A stretch of 64,000 bases of DNA from Agaribacterium sp. ZY112 (GCF_041346925.1 NZ_CP166840.1:434001-498000); one strand, 5' to 3'. Counted from the stretch's first letter, positions 18,448 to 27,482 are shown. Notes: generated by a model from the sequence alone, not told the origin. Numbers and translations: made by a program.

Positions 18448-19080
18448 ATGCGCATAGCGCCTCGCACAGTTCTTCAAATAGTATTAATACTGGCCTATCC
18501 GGTGGGTGTACACCTAGGCACCTTACTAAAATCTGAACACTGGTATTTTGCCGCCATGGTATTGTTATGTGCGGGAGTTTTGCTACGCCCCTTACTCAAT
18601 CGCGACAAGTACGCTTGGGCTATTTTTATTTTTTTTAGCACTCTAGCCAGCGCAACTTTTTACGCTAACGCAGTATTTTACCTAATAGCCCTACCACCTA
18701 TTTTATTACCACTGTTTATCCTATTTGTATTTGCTCAAAGTTTATTACCAGGTCGAGAACCCTTAGTAACAGCCATTGGAGAAGCATCTAGAGGGCCATT
18801 AACTCAAGCCATGAGAAACTACACGCACAAAGTTACTCTCTGCTGGACACTACTATTAAGTTATTTTGTGCTTAGCGCTTTAATATTCACCATTAGTGCC
18901 CCTCAATGGGTCTGGTCACTTATGGTTAACGGCTTTAACCACCTGCTAGTTGGTGTGTTTTTTGTTGGCGAGTTTGTATATAGAAAACATAAATTTCCAG
19001 AGCACAATCATCCAGGCTTTATTGAATATATAAAAATCGTTTTCACATCCAACCCAATACGAGAAAAAAGTGGAGACTGA
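18448..19080 (+). CDS. COG4648-like integral membrane protein of the aryl-polyene cluster
   Basis: 210 residues with about six membrane helices and little extramembrane sequence; the C-terminal loop is basic and cytoplasmic in appearance (EFVYRKHKFPEH). Its position between an ACP and the AMP-ligase matches the uncharacterised membrane protein of aryl-polyene clusters (often called ApeG). No catalytic motif is visible. It begins 1 bp after the ACP stop and overlaps the ligase gene by 11 bp. Confidence 0.75.
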   Translation: MRIAPRTVLQIVLILAYPVGVHLGTLLKSEHWYFAAMVLLCAGVLLRPLLNRDKYAWAIFIFFSTLASATFYANAVFYLIALPPILLPLFILFVFAQSLLPGREPLVTAIGEASRGPLTQAMRNYTHKVTLCWTLLLSYFVLSALIFTISAPQWVWSLMVNGFNHLLVGVFFVGEFVYRKHKFPEHNHPGFIEYIKIVFTSNPIREKSGD

Positions 19081-20455
19081 AGCCATCACCAACCAACAAC
19101 AGCCCTTGCTCTATAAAGAACAACAAAGCTTAACTCGACCTGAGTTTATGCTTCATGTTCACGCTTTAACAGAAGGTTTACCGGAGCAAACATACGCACT
19201 CAATTTATGTAAGGACCGGGGCAATTTTATGTGCGCATTTATAGCTTGTGCACTAGCAGGAAAAACCAATCTATTACCATCTGGGCAAAATGAGCGCGCA
19301 GTCCGAGATAGCACTGAACAATATACAGACTTTTTTATAATCAGTGACAATGAGCTCGATTATGAGCTTAATAGGCCTCACATCAAAATCAACATTTGGC
19401 AGGTGAAAGATAATAACGGGGCTATTATCCGTGAACCACACATACAAGACTCGAAAACGCCAAAAGTAGAACAACTTAACTATGAACAAATACAAAACTA
19501 TATTGCGGAAGATATAAGGTGCGCTATTGCCTTTACATCTGGCAGCACAGGCAAGCCCAAAGCCAACAACAAACACTGGGCCTCACTTAAAGGAGCTGCT
19601 CAAAGACTTGCAAATCGTTTTAAGATTGATTCAAGCCACTGTTTATTAGCAACCGTTCCCTCACAGCATATGTACGGCCTAGAAATGACCGTCATGCTCA
19701 GCCTGGTTAGTGGCTGCTCAATACGCTGTGAGCAACCTTTTTTTCCTGCCGATGTAAGTCATGCATTAATGAAACTCAAGCAGGGAGTGCTCGTAACAAC
19801 ACCAGCTCATTTACGCGTCCTGCAAAGCTTAAGCAAAGAAGTAAGCGGCCAACTTCACTGTATAGTAAGTGCCACAGCGCCTTTGGCTCTTTCTCTTGCT
19901 CAAAGCATAGAGCAGCTCTTTCAATGCCCGCTGCTAGAAGATTATGGCTGCACGGAAGCCGGCTCATTTGCCACACGCCAAACCAGTAAAGATATAACAT
20001 GGGTCTGCCTCGAGGGAATCGAACTAAAACAAGTGCAACAAGAAACTCAACTTACACTGCCTTATTTTTCTGATCCTGTCATACTCGAAGACCGGATCAA
20101 TATTGTCGACAAACAACACTTTCAATTCCTAGGTCGCGGCCAAGACATGGTAAATATTGGCGGTAAACGCAGCTCTTTAACAGACTTAAATTTAAAGCTA
20201 CTAGAAATTGAAGGTATTGATGACTCTGTACTTTTTGTACCTAAGGACAGTGAACGCCCCGCCGCTCTTGTAGTTAGCAATTTAACACGCGAAAGACTTC
20301 GCTCACTGTTTGCCAAACATATTGACGCAGTTTTTTTACCACGACCTCTGCTTAAGGTCAAAAGTTTAGGTCGGGACGCTACTGGGAAGCTTAAACAACA
20401 GGCCTTAGAGGATCTTTTAAGAACAACTAGACTCGAGCAAGAACACAATGACTAA
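19070..20455 (+). CDS. AMP-forming acyl/aryl ligase of the aryl-polyene cluster (ApeH-like)
   Basis: 461 residues of the adenylate-forming superfamily. The phosphate-binding loop is FTSGSTGKPK; later motifs include a DYGCTEAG (A5) near residue 290 and GRGQDMVNIGGKR (A8). The protein is shorter than acyl-CoA synthetases (about 550), as in cluster-encoded starter ligases. It should activate the hydroxybenzoate from the chorismatase and load it on an ACP or CoA. The start is GTG 19070, overlapping the upstream gene; the end overlaps the next by 8 bp. Confidence 0.87.
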   Translation: METEAITNQQQPLLYKEQQSLTRPEFMLHVHALTEGLPEQTYALNLCKDRGNFMCAFIACALAGKTNLLPSGQNERAVRDSTEQYTDFFIISDNELDYELNRPHIKINIWQVKDNNGAIIREPHIQDSKTPKVEQLNYEQIQNYIAEDIRCAIAFTSGSTGKPKANNKHWASLKGAAQRLANRFKIDSSHCLLATVPSQHMYGLEMTVMLSLVSGCSIRCEQPFFPADVSHALMKLKQGVLVTTPAHLRVLQSLSKEVSGQLHCIVSATAPLALSLAQSIEQLFQCPLLEDYGCTEAGSFATRQTSKDITWVCLEGIELKQVQQETQLTLPYFSDPVILEDRINIVDKQHFQFLGRGQDMVNIGGKRSSLTDLNLKLLEIEGIDDSVLFVPKDSERPAALVVSNLTRERLRSLFAKHIDAVFLPRPLLKVKSLGRDATGKLKQQALEDLLRTTRLEQEHND

Positions 20456-20744
20456 ATCTGACTTTCATGTTCCGTCTGAACACCCATGTTATAAGGATCA
20501 CTTCCCTAACAACACCCTTGTTCCTGGAGCCTTAACCATTCAGTGGTTAATTGAGCTCTGCGAGCAAAAAGGCATTACTATAAACGCAGTAAAAAGCGCC
20601 AAATTTTTATCAACACTACACCCAGGCAACCACTGCCAAGTTGAAACACAAGAAACAGATAGTCTAATAAAGATTAAGCTGCTTAGAGAAAAGCAAACTA
20701 TTATGCAAGCGACTCTTATTAAGCAACCTATACAAATCAACTAG
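20448..20744 (+). CDS. Short ApeI/FabZ-like hotdog dehydratase (copy 2)
   Basis: 98 residues, much shorter than FabZ (about 150). It keeps the core YKDHFPNNTLVPGALTIQWL, with the His and Pro-Gly of the FabZ/ApeI active-site region, then three or four strands. It matches the compact ApeI subunits of aryl-polyene systems, which need an ApeP partner. The 144-residue relative at 14564-14998 has the same core. The gene overlaps the ligase gene by 8 bp. Confidence 0.78.
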   Translation: MTKSDFHVPSEHPCYKDHFPNNTLVPGALTIQWLIELCEQKGITINAVKSAKFLSTLHPGNHCQVETQETDSLIKIKLLREKQTIMQATLIKQPIQIN

Positions 20745-20770
20745 CATAAAACAACTAATATCAGGCAGCT

Positions 20771-21676
20771 ATGAACAGTGACTCCCCTCAACACTGGCGA
20801 GAACAAAAAGAGCAAAGCAATAAGTTTATGCTAAGCCTGCTTTACTGGTTTGCTCTTCACAGCCCACGAATATTTTTGAGTCCAATTTTAATAGCTACCG
20901 CTTTATTTTTTACTATTTTCAAAAAGCATAGCGTGAATACCAGTAAAGACTACTGGCAACATCTAGAAGGGCATCCCCCCTCTTTTTTTAAGGTTACTAG
21001 ACACTTCTATCATTTCGCTCAAGTGAGTATTGACCGGCTTTACTTCCTTAGCGGTCGTTATAAGCAATTTCGTGTCGATACAGAAGGGAAAGACCTGTTT
21101 ACAGAAAAATCTGGAGGCTTATTACTCGTAAGTCATATAGGTAGCTTTGACTCCATGCGTGTGCTTGCCAAACAAGAAAGTAATCTAGATATCTATATTC
21201 TTATGGATAGGCAACACAACGCTAAAGCCATGCAGCTTATTGAACGACTAAGCCCCGAAATGGCTAATAAAATCATTGATGTGGCACAACCCCCTTCTCA
21301 ACTAGCCCTTCACCTTGATGAATTAATTAAACAGGGTGCATATATAGGCATTATGGGAGACCGTGTCGGCCGCAATGAAACCCATACCTTGTGTGATTTT
21401 TTAGGTCAACCGGCCCAACTCCCCCTCGGCCCTTGGCAACTTGCCGCAACACTCAAAGTTCCGGTAATAATGTGCACAGGCCTTTATCACGGTAATAAAC
21501 ATTACAGTCTTCATTTTGAGCTTTTATATGAAGGCCATAAAATAACGAGAAAGGAACGTCATAAGGTGCTGCATGAGCTGGCGCAAAAATACGCGCAAAG
21601 ATTAGAGCATTATATAAAACTCGCTCCTTACAATTGGTTTAACTTTTATAACTTCTGGTCCAATGAACGCACTTAA
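20771..21676 (+). CDS. LpxL/HtrB-like lysophospholipid acyltransferase
   Basis: 301 residues. One N-terminal membrane helix (about residues 18-48) precedes a cytosolic domain with the HIGSFD motif (HX4D catalytic dyad) and GIMGDRVGRNET, the pattern of the LpxL/LpxM lipid A acyltransferase family. In other aryl-polyene clusters this domain is fused to a glycosyltransferase; here the two are separate genes in opposite arms. It likely acylates the lipid or glycolipid anchor. The end overlaps the next gene by 14 bp. Confidence 0.82.
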   Translation: MNSDSPQHWREQKEQSNKFMLSLLYWFALHSPRIFLSPILIATALFFTIFKKHSVNTSKDYWQHLEGHPPSFFKVTRHFYHFAQVSIDRLYFLSGRYKQFRVDTEGKDLFTEKSGGLLLVSHIGSFDSMRVLAKQESNLDIYILMDRQHNAKAMQLIERLSPEMANKIIDVAQPPSQLALHLDELIKQGAYIGIMGDRVGRNETHTLCDFLGQPAQLPLGPWQLAATLKVPVIMCTGLYHGNKHYSLHFELLYEGHKITRKERHKVLHELAQKYAQRLEHYIKLAPYNWFNFYNFWSNERT

Positions 21677-22859
21677 ACTTAGCGCTTACACCCTAAGCAC
21701 AGCCGTCGGGCAAGGCATCGATGCCAACCTTAAGGCCTTAAAAAATGGTAATAGCGGCCTAGAACCATGTCGTTTCTTTGATATAAACGACCTATCTACC
21801 TACTGCGGCCATATTGATGCCTGCGACGAGCTTAAGCTAGAACCTCGCCTTAAAGACTACGACTGTCGAAATAATCGTTTGACAGCGTTAACGCTTGAGC
21901 AGGATTCCTTTGCGAGCAAGGTCTCTGCATTAAAACTGAAATACAGTTCAAATCGAATTGGTGTATTTATTGGCACCAGCACCTCAGGCATTCACGAAAC
22001 TGAGCGAGCTTATATTGAGCAGGCTAAGCGAGGGAGCTTAGAGCAACTTCCTGCTTGGTATAATTATCAAGGTACTCACAACGTATATTCTTGTGCTGAG
22101 TTTGTACGAAATTATTTCAAGCTAAATGGTTATTCAAGTGCTATTTCAACAGCCTGCTCCTCTAGCGCAAAAGTATTTGCTGCCGCCCAGCGCGCCATTG
22201 CTTTAGGTATTTGTGATGCCGCGATTGTCGGTGGTGTCGACAGCTTGTGCCTGACTACACTTTATGGTTTTAACAGCTTACAAGTTATTGCCAACGAATT
22301 ATGCCGCCCTTCTGATAAAAATAGAAAAGGCATAAACATAGGTGAGGCCGCAGGTTTCGCCATTGTTGAACCGGCTAATAATGAAGACAGTGCAATAATG
22401 ATGCTTGCTTATGGCGAGAGCAGTGACGCCCACCATATGAGCACCCCTCATCCAGATGGCATCGGCGCCCAATTGGCAATGCAAAAAGCTCTAAATCAAG
22501 CGAAATTAAATAGTGAAGACATTAACTACATTAACTTACACGGAACAGGCACGAATGCAAATGATCTAAGTGAAAGCCGAGCTGTATGTGAATTATTTGG
22601 TAAATATGTCGCAGCAAGCTCTACCAAAGGGTGGACAGGCCATACACTGGGTGCAGCAGGTATAATAGAAGCAATTTACTCTGTTTTAAGTATAGAACAC
22701 CAATGGCGCCCCAAGAGTTTAAACACGCTTGAGATCGACCCCCAAATTAACGCTAATATTCTCTTAGATAGCAGTCATGCAGATATCGATTATGTTCTCA
22801 GTAACTCCTTTGGCTTTGGCGGAAGTAATTGCAGTCTGATCTTTGGAGGCCAAGCATGA
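21663..22859 (+). CDS. Beta-ketoacyl-ACP synthase of the aryl-polyene cluster (second active ketosynthase)
   Basis: 398 residues of the KAS I/II family, with catalytic Cys165 in ISTACSSSAK and the His motifs LHGTGTNANDLSE and GWTGHTLGAAG, so it should be active. It is followed, with ATGA overlap, by a chain-length-factor-like protein. Aryl-polyene elongation is carried out by a ketosynthase/chain-length-factor heterodimer (ApeO/ApeC in the literature), so this pair probably forms that complex. It is clearly divergent from the ketosynthase at 7417-8640. Confidence 0.88.
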   Translation: MNALKLSAYTLSTAVGQGIDANLKALKNGNSGLEPCRFFDINDLSTYCGHIDACDELKLEPRLKDYDCRNNRLTALTLEQDSFASKVSALKLKYSSNRIGVFIGTSTSGIHETERAYIEQAKRGSLEQLPAWYNYQGTHNVYSCAEFVRNYFKLNGYSSAISTACSSSAKVFAAAQRAIALGICDAAIVGGVDSLCLTTLYGFNSLQVIANELCRPSDKNRKGINIGEAAGFAIVEPANNEDSAIMMLAYGESSDAHHMSTPHPDGIGAQLAMQKALNQAKLNSEDINYINLHGTGTNANDLSESRAVCELFGKYVAASSTKGWTGHTLGAAGIIEAIYSVLSIEHQWRPKSLNTLEIDPQINANILLDSSHADIDYVLSNSFGFGGSNCSLIFGGQA

Positions 22860-23644
22860 ACATTTATATTAATGCCATCGAAGTTGTGAGCGAGGGAATT
22901 AACAATTGGCCCCAGGCTCAAGCCATTTTATTAGGTAAAGAAGACTATAACGCTGGCTCAATAGATAAATACAAACCCAATAGCCTACCAGCAAATGAAC
23001 GTCGCCGAGCCACCAACTTAGTTCGCCTAGCTTTTCAAGTATGTGAGCAAATTCAAGAGAAAAGTAAACTGGAATCACCAGCTTCTGTCTTTGCAAGCTC
23101 CGGTGGTGATTATCAAATTATTGATCAAATCTGTCGCGCGCTAAGTAAAAACGAACGCTTAATTTCACCCACCCAGTTTCATAATTCAGTACATAATTCA
23201 GCAGCAGGCTACTGGGGCATAGCCTCTCACTGCCAAAGTGCATCAACCAGCCTAAGTGCTTTCGATTACAGCTTTTCTAGCGGTTTAATCGAAAGCACTG
23301 GTTTATTAGTCGCGGAGCATAAACAGGTCTTATTTGTTTGCTACGACAGTGTTCCACCAGTCCCGCTACGAACTAAGAGATCTATTAACACAGCTTTTGC
23401 TTGCGCCTTTTTATTAAGCCGAGAGCCTAGCGATGACTGTATAGCCCAGTTCAATTTAGGCATAGAAAATAGCGATAGCTTAAGCCACTGTAAAATAAAA
23501 GAGTTAGAAGCCCTACGAATGGATAATCCTGCAGCTAAATGTTTACCCTTATTAGAAGCCTGTGCTCAACCAAATAAAACAGAACTTTATTTTGACCTAG
23601 CTTGCAATCAGAAGCTAAAACTTGTCGTTGAAGGCCGAGCATGA
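22856..23644 (+). CDS. Chain-length-factor-like ketosynthase subunit (ApeC-like)
   Basis: 262 residues from ATG 22856, which overlaps the stop of the ketosynthase gene by 4 bp; an in-frame start 27 bp upstream is rejected. It is a shortened ketosynthase-like protein: FASSGGDYQIIDQICRAL and the FHNSVHNSAAGYWGIA stretch are typical of the 'beta-ketoacyl synthase, N-terminal-like' family found in aryl-polyene clusters. The normal active-site Cys motif is absent (ASTSLSAFDYSF at the corresponding place), in line with a non-catalytic partner that sets chain length. It overlaps the next gene by 4 bp. Confidence 0.85.
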   Translation: MNIYINAIEVVSEGINNWPQAQAILLGKEDYNAGSIDKYKPNSLPANERRRATNLVRLAFQVCEQIQEKSKLESPASVFASSGGDYQIIDQICRALSKNERLISPTQFHNSVHNSAAGYWGIASHCQSASTSLSAFDYSFSSGLIESTGLLVAEHKQVLFVCYDSVPPVPLRTKRSINTAFACAFLLSREPSDDCIAQFNLGIENSDSLSHCKIKELEALRMDNPAAKCLPLLEACAQPNKTELYFDLACNQKLKLVVEGRA

Positions 23645-24090
23645 ATATTTGCTCCTTCAAACATCTAGACCTTGCAGAGCTATTACCTCACGGCAGTGAC
23701 ATGTGCCTTATAGATAAAGTAACTTATTGCGACAAAGATAGAATCCAATGCGAGTCAGAAAGCCATTTAAGAGGTAACAACCCTCTACAGATAAATGCAC
23801 GAGTTCACAGCTGTATACTTGCAGAATACGCTGCACAAACTGCAGCCCTACATGCTGCACATATAAACTCTCACCTCGGAAAAAAACAAGCAGCATTTGT
23901 CGGCGCTATAAAAAAATTCTCGTGGGAAAACACCTACCTACCTGAAAAGAACATTCAATTTCAAACTCAATTAGAACTTAATTCAAACAACGGTGCTATT
24001 TATAGTTTTAAAGTAACGAGCAGAAAAAAAACAATCGCATCCGGAAGTTTAGTTCTAATAACCCCCAGTAAAACCAAAGTTGCCTCATAA
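23641..24090 (+). CDS. Hotdog 3-hydroxyacyl-ACP dehydratase, ApeP-like (copy 2)
   Basis: 149 residues with the N-terminal LLPHGSDMCLIDKV motif, the same layout as the copy at 9366-9830, and an LAEYAAQTAALHAA helix that matches MAQAVSAFAGL of that copy. As the last gene of the rightward arm it overlaps the chain-length-factor gene by 4 bp and is followed by a terminator. Two full ApeP-like genes in one cluster may reflect a duplication with specialised partners, one for each ApeI-like subunit. Confidence 0.82.
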   Translation: MNICSFKHLDLAELLPHGSDMCLIDKVTYCDKDRIQCESESHLRGNNPLQINARVHSCILAEYAAQTAALHAAHINSHLGKKQAAFVGAIKKFSWENTYLPEKNIQFQTQLELNSNNGAIYSFKVTSRKKTIASGSLVLITPSKTKVAS

Positions 24091-24106
24091 AAGAGCAAAT
24101 ACAAAA

Positions 24107-24131
24107 AAGGGCTGCATGTTAAGCAGCCCTT
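24107..24131. terminator. Bidirectional terminator between the aryl-polyene cluster and the coiled-coil gene
   Basis: A 9-bp stem AAGGGCTGC / GCAGCCCTT with a 7-nt loop, lying between two convergent genes. An A run on the left serves as a T run for the leftward gene. On the right only a short TT precedes ACAAAAAA, so termination is expected to be stronger leftward. Confidence 0.8.
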
Positions 24132-24153
24132 TACAAAAAATATTCGCAGCTTA

Positions 24154-25080
24154 TTATTTACTTACTTCCAACAAACTTGTTTTAAATGCAGTCAATCGCC
24201 CGCGTCCATTAGCGCGGTTATCAAAATAAATACTATAAACTTCACCATTATCTGCTTCTGGTATAACTAACTTGAAATAACGCTTAGATACTTTAATTTT
24301 ATGCTCACCAGACTTCAAAGGAACTTCAGTAAAATAAATCTCACCACCTAGGTGTTCAAAACGAAATGAGCCCGATAAAGAGCTAGAACCTTTAAGGCGA
24401 GACAGTGACGCTCGCTTACGAACATCACCAGCTAAATATGCATTAAACTCAGAAACTTTGGCCCTCGCCATTTTCTGCTTCTGTAGTTCTTCAGCACTAA
24501 GCTTAGGCTTAGCTTCTTCAACTACAGCCTCTTCAACTACAGCCTCTTGCGTAGCAAGCTCTGCAGCAGCTAGTTTTGCGGCGGCCTGCTCTTCTTGTTC
24601 TTTTAACAACGCGGCTTCTTGTTCAGCGAGTAGCCTAGCCTCTTCTTCCTGGCGGAGCTTCTCGGCCTGAGCGGCGCGCTCATTGGCTTTCGCTTGCTCA
24701 TCTATGCTTTTACGAGCAGCTGAATACGTTTTTTCATACTCTGCCTTTTTAGTATCCGCAAAACCGATACGCTTTTGAGTCGAAGCTAACTTGCGCTCCG
24801 CCAAACTCAAGCTGCCATTAGCACGGTCTAAAGCACGCTCATTTTCTGCACTTGCCTCTACATTGTAATTAGCTTGAGCAGTCTCTTTCTGAGCCTTAGC
24901 TTGGTCGACGTCGGCTTGAGCCTGATCAAGCTCGCCCTGAAGCGTATCAAGCTTAGCTTGATACTTGGCAATTCCCTGCTCACTTTCATTTAATTGCTGC
25001 TGTAAAGTCGCGCTCTGCGCATGCATCGATGCACAAGCCACCATAAGGGCGCATGCAAAACTGACTGATTTAAACTTCAT
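24154..25080 (-). CDS. Exported coiled-coil protein of unknown function
   Basis: 308 residues from ATG 25080, where a signal peptide begins (MKFKSVSFACALMVACAS, then Ala-Gln-Ser-Ala). An in-frame start 69 bp upstream would bury the signal. Residues about 25-205 are a long Ala/Glu/Gln/Lys-rich coiled coil. Two tandem copies of Val-Val-Glu-Glu-Ala lie near residue 185. The C-terminal 100 residues are a compact beta-rich domain (FEHLGGEIYFTEVPLKSGEHKI) reminiscent of periplasmic carbohydrate- or envelope-associated domains, but I do not recognise a family. Confidence 0.7.
   Translation of the reverse strand: MKFKSVSFACALMVACASMHAQSATLQQQLNESEQGIAKYQAKLDTLQGELDQAQADVDQAKAQKETAQANYNVEASAENERALDRANGSLSLAERKLASTQKRIGFADTKKAEYEKTYSAARKSIDEQAKANERAAQAEKLRQEEEARLLAEQEAALLKEQEEQAAAKLAAAELATQEAVVEEAVVEEAKPKLSAEELQKQKMARAKVSEFNAYLAGDVRKRASLSRLKGSSSLSGSFRFEHLGGEIYFTEVPLKSGEHKIKVSKRYFKLVIPEADNGEVYSIYFDNRANGRGRLTAFKTSLLEVSK
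24516..24545. repeat. Exact tandem duplication of 15 bp within the coiled-coil gene
   Basis: CTTCAACTACAGCCT occurs twice in a row, encoding the doubled Val-Val-Glu-Glu-Ala. It keeps the frame, so it looks like a recent in-frame slippage duplication. Confidence 0.9.
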
Positions 25081-25240
25081 TTTGAACCTGTCTTGTTCGA
25101 AAGAGGTGTAGGAGGAGGTGGCTATAAGTGTGCTGAGGTAAGCCCTCACACTAAAGTTGTAGCCGAGATAGAATTGTAAACAATTATACGCGCCATACTC
25201 AAGCGACCTGGCTAAAAAAGCCTCAATAGGTCACAAAAAA

Positions 25241-26710
25241 TTAATATAGCTCTAATTTTGACCAGTCTAATTCATCTTCAAGCATGTCTGCTAGACGCTC
25301 TAACTGCTGATTACGCCGCTCTTCAATACTGTCCTGCTTTACTACTTGATTCAAACCAGCCCATTCTAATAGAGCCATACAAGCTTGCGATCGGTCAAAA
25401 ACACCATGTAAGTAAGTGCCCACAATCTGGCCATCCTCGCTAATAAAACCCTCTGAATTTGCTTCAGCTGTGTCGTAACTAATAAGGCTTTGATGCTCGG
25501 CGAGAAACTCACTCTCACCGCAGTGAATCTCGTAACCAGAGCACTCCACGGGCTTATGAGTTAAACAAATATGCCCAGAGCGACAACTTAAGGTTTTTTG
25601 CTCAGTTAGTATCGTTTGCATTGGAATTAAACCTAAGCCTTGACTTAAACCCGCTTCCTGCTCGACACCTAAGGGGTCATTAATGCTCTGTCCAAGCATT
25701 TGGTAACCACCGCAGATACCAAGCACTTTACCACCATAACGAAGGTGCCTAACAATGGCTTGATCCCATGACCAATCTTTTAAATGCTGTAGATCGGCAC
25801 GAACGTTTTTACTACCCGGTAAAATAATTAAATCACAAGAGGGCATAGGCTGCTCTGGCCCGAGCCAGGTAAACTTTACTTGCGGATGAAGTCGTAAGGC
25901 ATCGAAGTCTGTGTGGTTGCTAATTCGAGAATAAACAAGAACCACTATATGTATTTGCTCGGTCCCCGTATTCACCTGATTAATATCGATTGCATCTTCA
26001 GCATCAAGATAAAAATCTTTTAAATAAGGCAATACACCTAGTACTGGCTTTCCTGTTCTTTCTTCTAACCAATCTAAACCGCTTTCAAGTAAAGCACGCT
26101 CACCACGAAAACGATTAATCACAAAGCCCATCACTCTGTCTTGCTCAGATTGGCTTAATAAGGCAAGGGTACCTACCAGGTGAGCAAAAACACCACCTTT
26201 ATCTATATCTGCAATTAAAATAACAGGGCAATCCACCTCTTCAGCAAAGCCCATATTGGCAATATCGCCTTCACGTAAATTAATCTCTGCAGGGCTTCCA
26301 GCACCTTCAACGATGATGCTCGAATAACGTTTCTGTAAAGAGGCAAAAGAGTCCAGCACTGCTGACATCGCCACTTTTTTATAATCGTGATAAGACTCAG
26401 CTTCCATTGAGCTTAAAGCTCGCCCCTGTACGATCACCTGAGCCCCCGTATCACTACTTGGTTTTAATAGAATAGGATTCATATCGGTATGCGCTTCGAT
26501 ACCACAGGCATACGCTTGTAAGGCCTGAGCTCGGCCAATTTCTCCGCCGTCAACAGTCACCGCGCTATTTAAAGCCATGTTTTGAGGCTTAAAAGGGGCA
26601 ACACTCCGTCCTCTTCGTGCAAGCACACTGCATAGACCCGCTACCAATACAGTTTTCCCTGCATCGGAGGTTGTGCCCTGAACCATTAAACACTGCTTTA
26701 CACTCAGCAT
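25241..26710 (-). CDS. cobQ: Cobyric acid synthase CobQ
   Basis: 489 residues with the family's N-terminal dethiobiotin-synthetase-like domain ([19 protein letters not shown]-loop) and C-terminal class I glutamine-amidotransferase-like domain ([10 protein letters not shown] with the nucleophile Cys, and GTYLHGVFD with the His). It amidates four carboxylates of adenosylcobyrinic acid diamide during B12 synthesis. No other cob gene is next to it, and no cobalamin riboswitch is visible upstream; instead a small hairpin covers its ribosome-binding site. Length is normal. Confidence 0.95.
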   Translation of the reverse strand: MLSVKQCLMVQGTTSDAGKTVLVAGLCSVLARRGRSVAPFKPQNMALNSAVTVDGGEIGRAQALQAYACGIEAHTDMNPILLKPSSDTGAQVIVQGRALSSMEAESYHDYKKVAMSAVLDSFASLQKRYSSIIVEGAGSPAEINLREGDIANMGFAEEVDCPVILIADIDKGGVFAHLVGTLALLSQSEQDRVMGFVINRFRGERALLESGLDWLEERTGKPVLGVLPYLKDFYLDAEDAIDINQVNTGTEQIHIVVLVYSRISNHTDFDALRLHPQVKFTWLGPEQPMPSCDLIILPGSKNVRADLQHLKDWSWDQAIVRHLRYGGKVLGICGGYQMLGQSINDPLGVEQEAGLSQGLGLIPMQTILTEQKTLSCRSGHICLTHKPVECSGYEIHCGESEFLAEHQSLISYDTAEANSEGFISEDGQIVGTYLHGVFDRSQACMALLEWAGLNQVVKQDSIEERRNQQLERLADMLEDELDWSKLELY

Positions 26711-26714
26711 AAAA

Positions 26715-26737
26715 GCACCTCAAATTAAATAAGGTGC
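26715..26737 (-). promoter_or_regulatory. Hairpin covering the cobQ ribosome-binding site
   Basis: Read leftward, GCACCT pairs with AGGTGC, six base pairs with an 11-nt AU-rich loop. The AGG(TG) of the second arm is the only Shine-Dalgarno-like sequence in front of the cobQ ATG, four bases away. Folding would hide it, so weak or regulated translation is plausible. Confidence 0.5.
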
Positions 26738-26882
26738 ACAGTGTAATGTAAATTGTTTAGATACGTTAACCACAGTTAAACGACTTAACGGATTAGAAGA
26801 GTATCGCTAACATTTATATTCTTACGTAAGTAAGATTGGGGTTTATTTCCAAGAAAATAATCATTTAATTTAAAAGAACTCG

Positions 26883-27482
26883 CTAGGCTCTACGAATAAA
26901 GTCATCGCGAATAAAACACTCTTCTTTAGGCTGAGGCTTAGCAGAAGACAGCACAACGTCTTCATGCTCATCGGGAAGGCGACCAAAAATGGCCATAATT
27001 TCTGCATCACTTAAATCCAGCATACTGGAGTCTAAAGATACGTCTTGAGCGGGCATAAAGTTTCTACTAGGGTGGCGTTTTTCGGTTTTGATATAACGAG
27101 CCTGCAAGATCTGTATAACTAGTATGGCATCATCACGCTGCTCTTTAGTCAACAAAGGCAATAAATCTTTTACCTCCCCGGTTTCAGGTAAGAAGACAGG
27201 CAGCATGCCTTTTCGCATAAGTGCGTCCGTTAAATAATAAGCGCTTTGGTAGCTTTCTATGCTCCCCCTTTTATTTTCATATTTAAAAACGGGTGAACTG
27301 ACTTTAATACCATTCACATGTACAGCTTCACGTGCAACACATGGATGCTCTGAGCCCGACAACCTGTTAAAAAGTGCATCGGCATAAGGTAAGCGGGCTA
27401 AAACTTTATCATCATATACCGCCTTATCATCATCTAGATAAACCACAAAACCATATTTCAAATAGTGCTCAGGCATATTCAC
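26883..27482 (-). CDS. Hypothetical protein, no recognised family
   Basis: 199 residues, soluble, without signal peptide or membrane segment. GTG 27482 is chosen because AAGGTGG lies 7 bp upstream; ATG 27476 is only two codons further in. The N-terminal part (HYLKYGFVVYLDDDKAVYDD) looks beta-rich, the middle is helical, and the C-terminal third is acidic and probably flexible, with LDLSDAEIMAIFGRLPDE and a basic FIRDDFIRRA end. It precedes cobQ in the same direction with a 172-bp gap, so an operon is uncertain. Confidence 0.6.
   Translation of the reverse strand: MNMPEHYLKYGFVVYLDDDKAVYDDKVLARLPYADALFNRLSGSEHPCVAREAVHVNGIKVSSPVFKYENKRGSIESYQSAYYLTDALMRKGMLPVFLPETGEVKDLLPLLTKEQRDDAILVIQILQARYIKTEKRHPSRNFMPAQDVSLDSSMLDLSDAEIMAIFGRLPDEHEDVVLSSAKPQPKEECFIRDDFIRRA

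Noticed and set aside
26821..26830. Perfect palindrome CTTACGTAAG upstream of cobQ
   Set aside because: Ten-base palindromes are expected by chance in 64 kb, and no second copy or adjacent regulator supports an operator.
26711..26882. Cobalamin riboswitch before cobQ
   Set aside because: No B12-box-like conserved sequence is visible; only a short hairpin.
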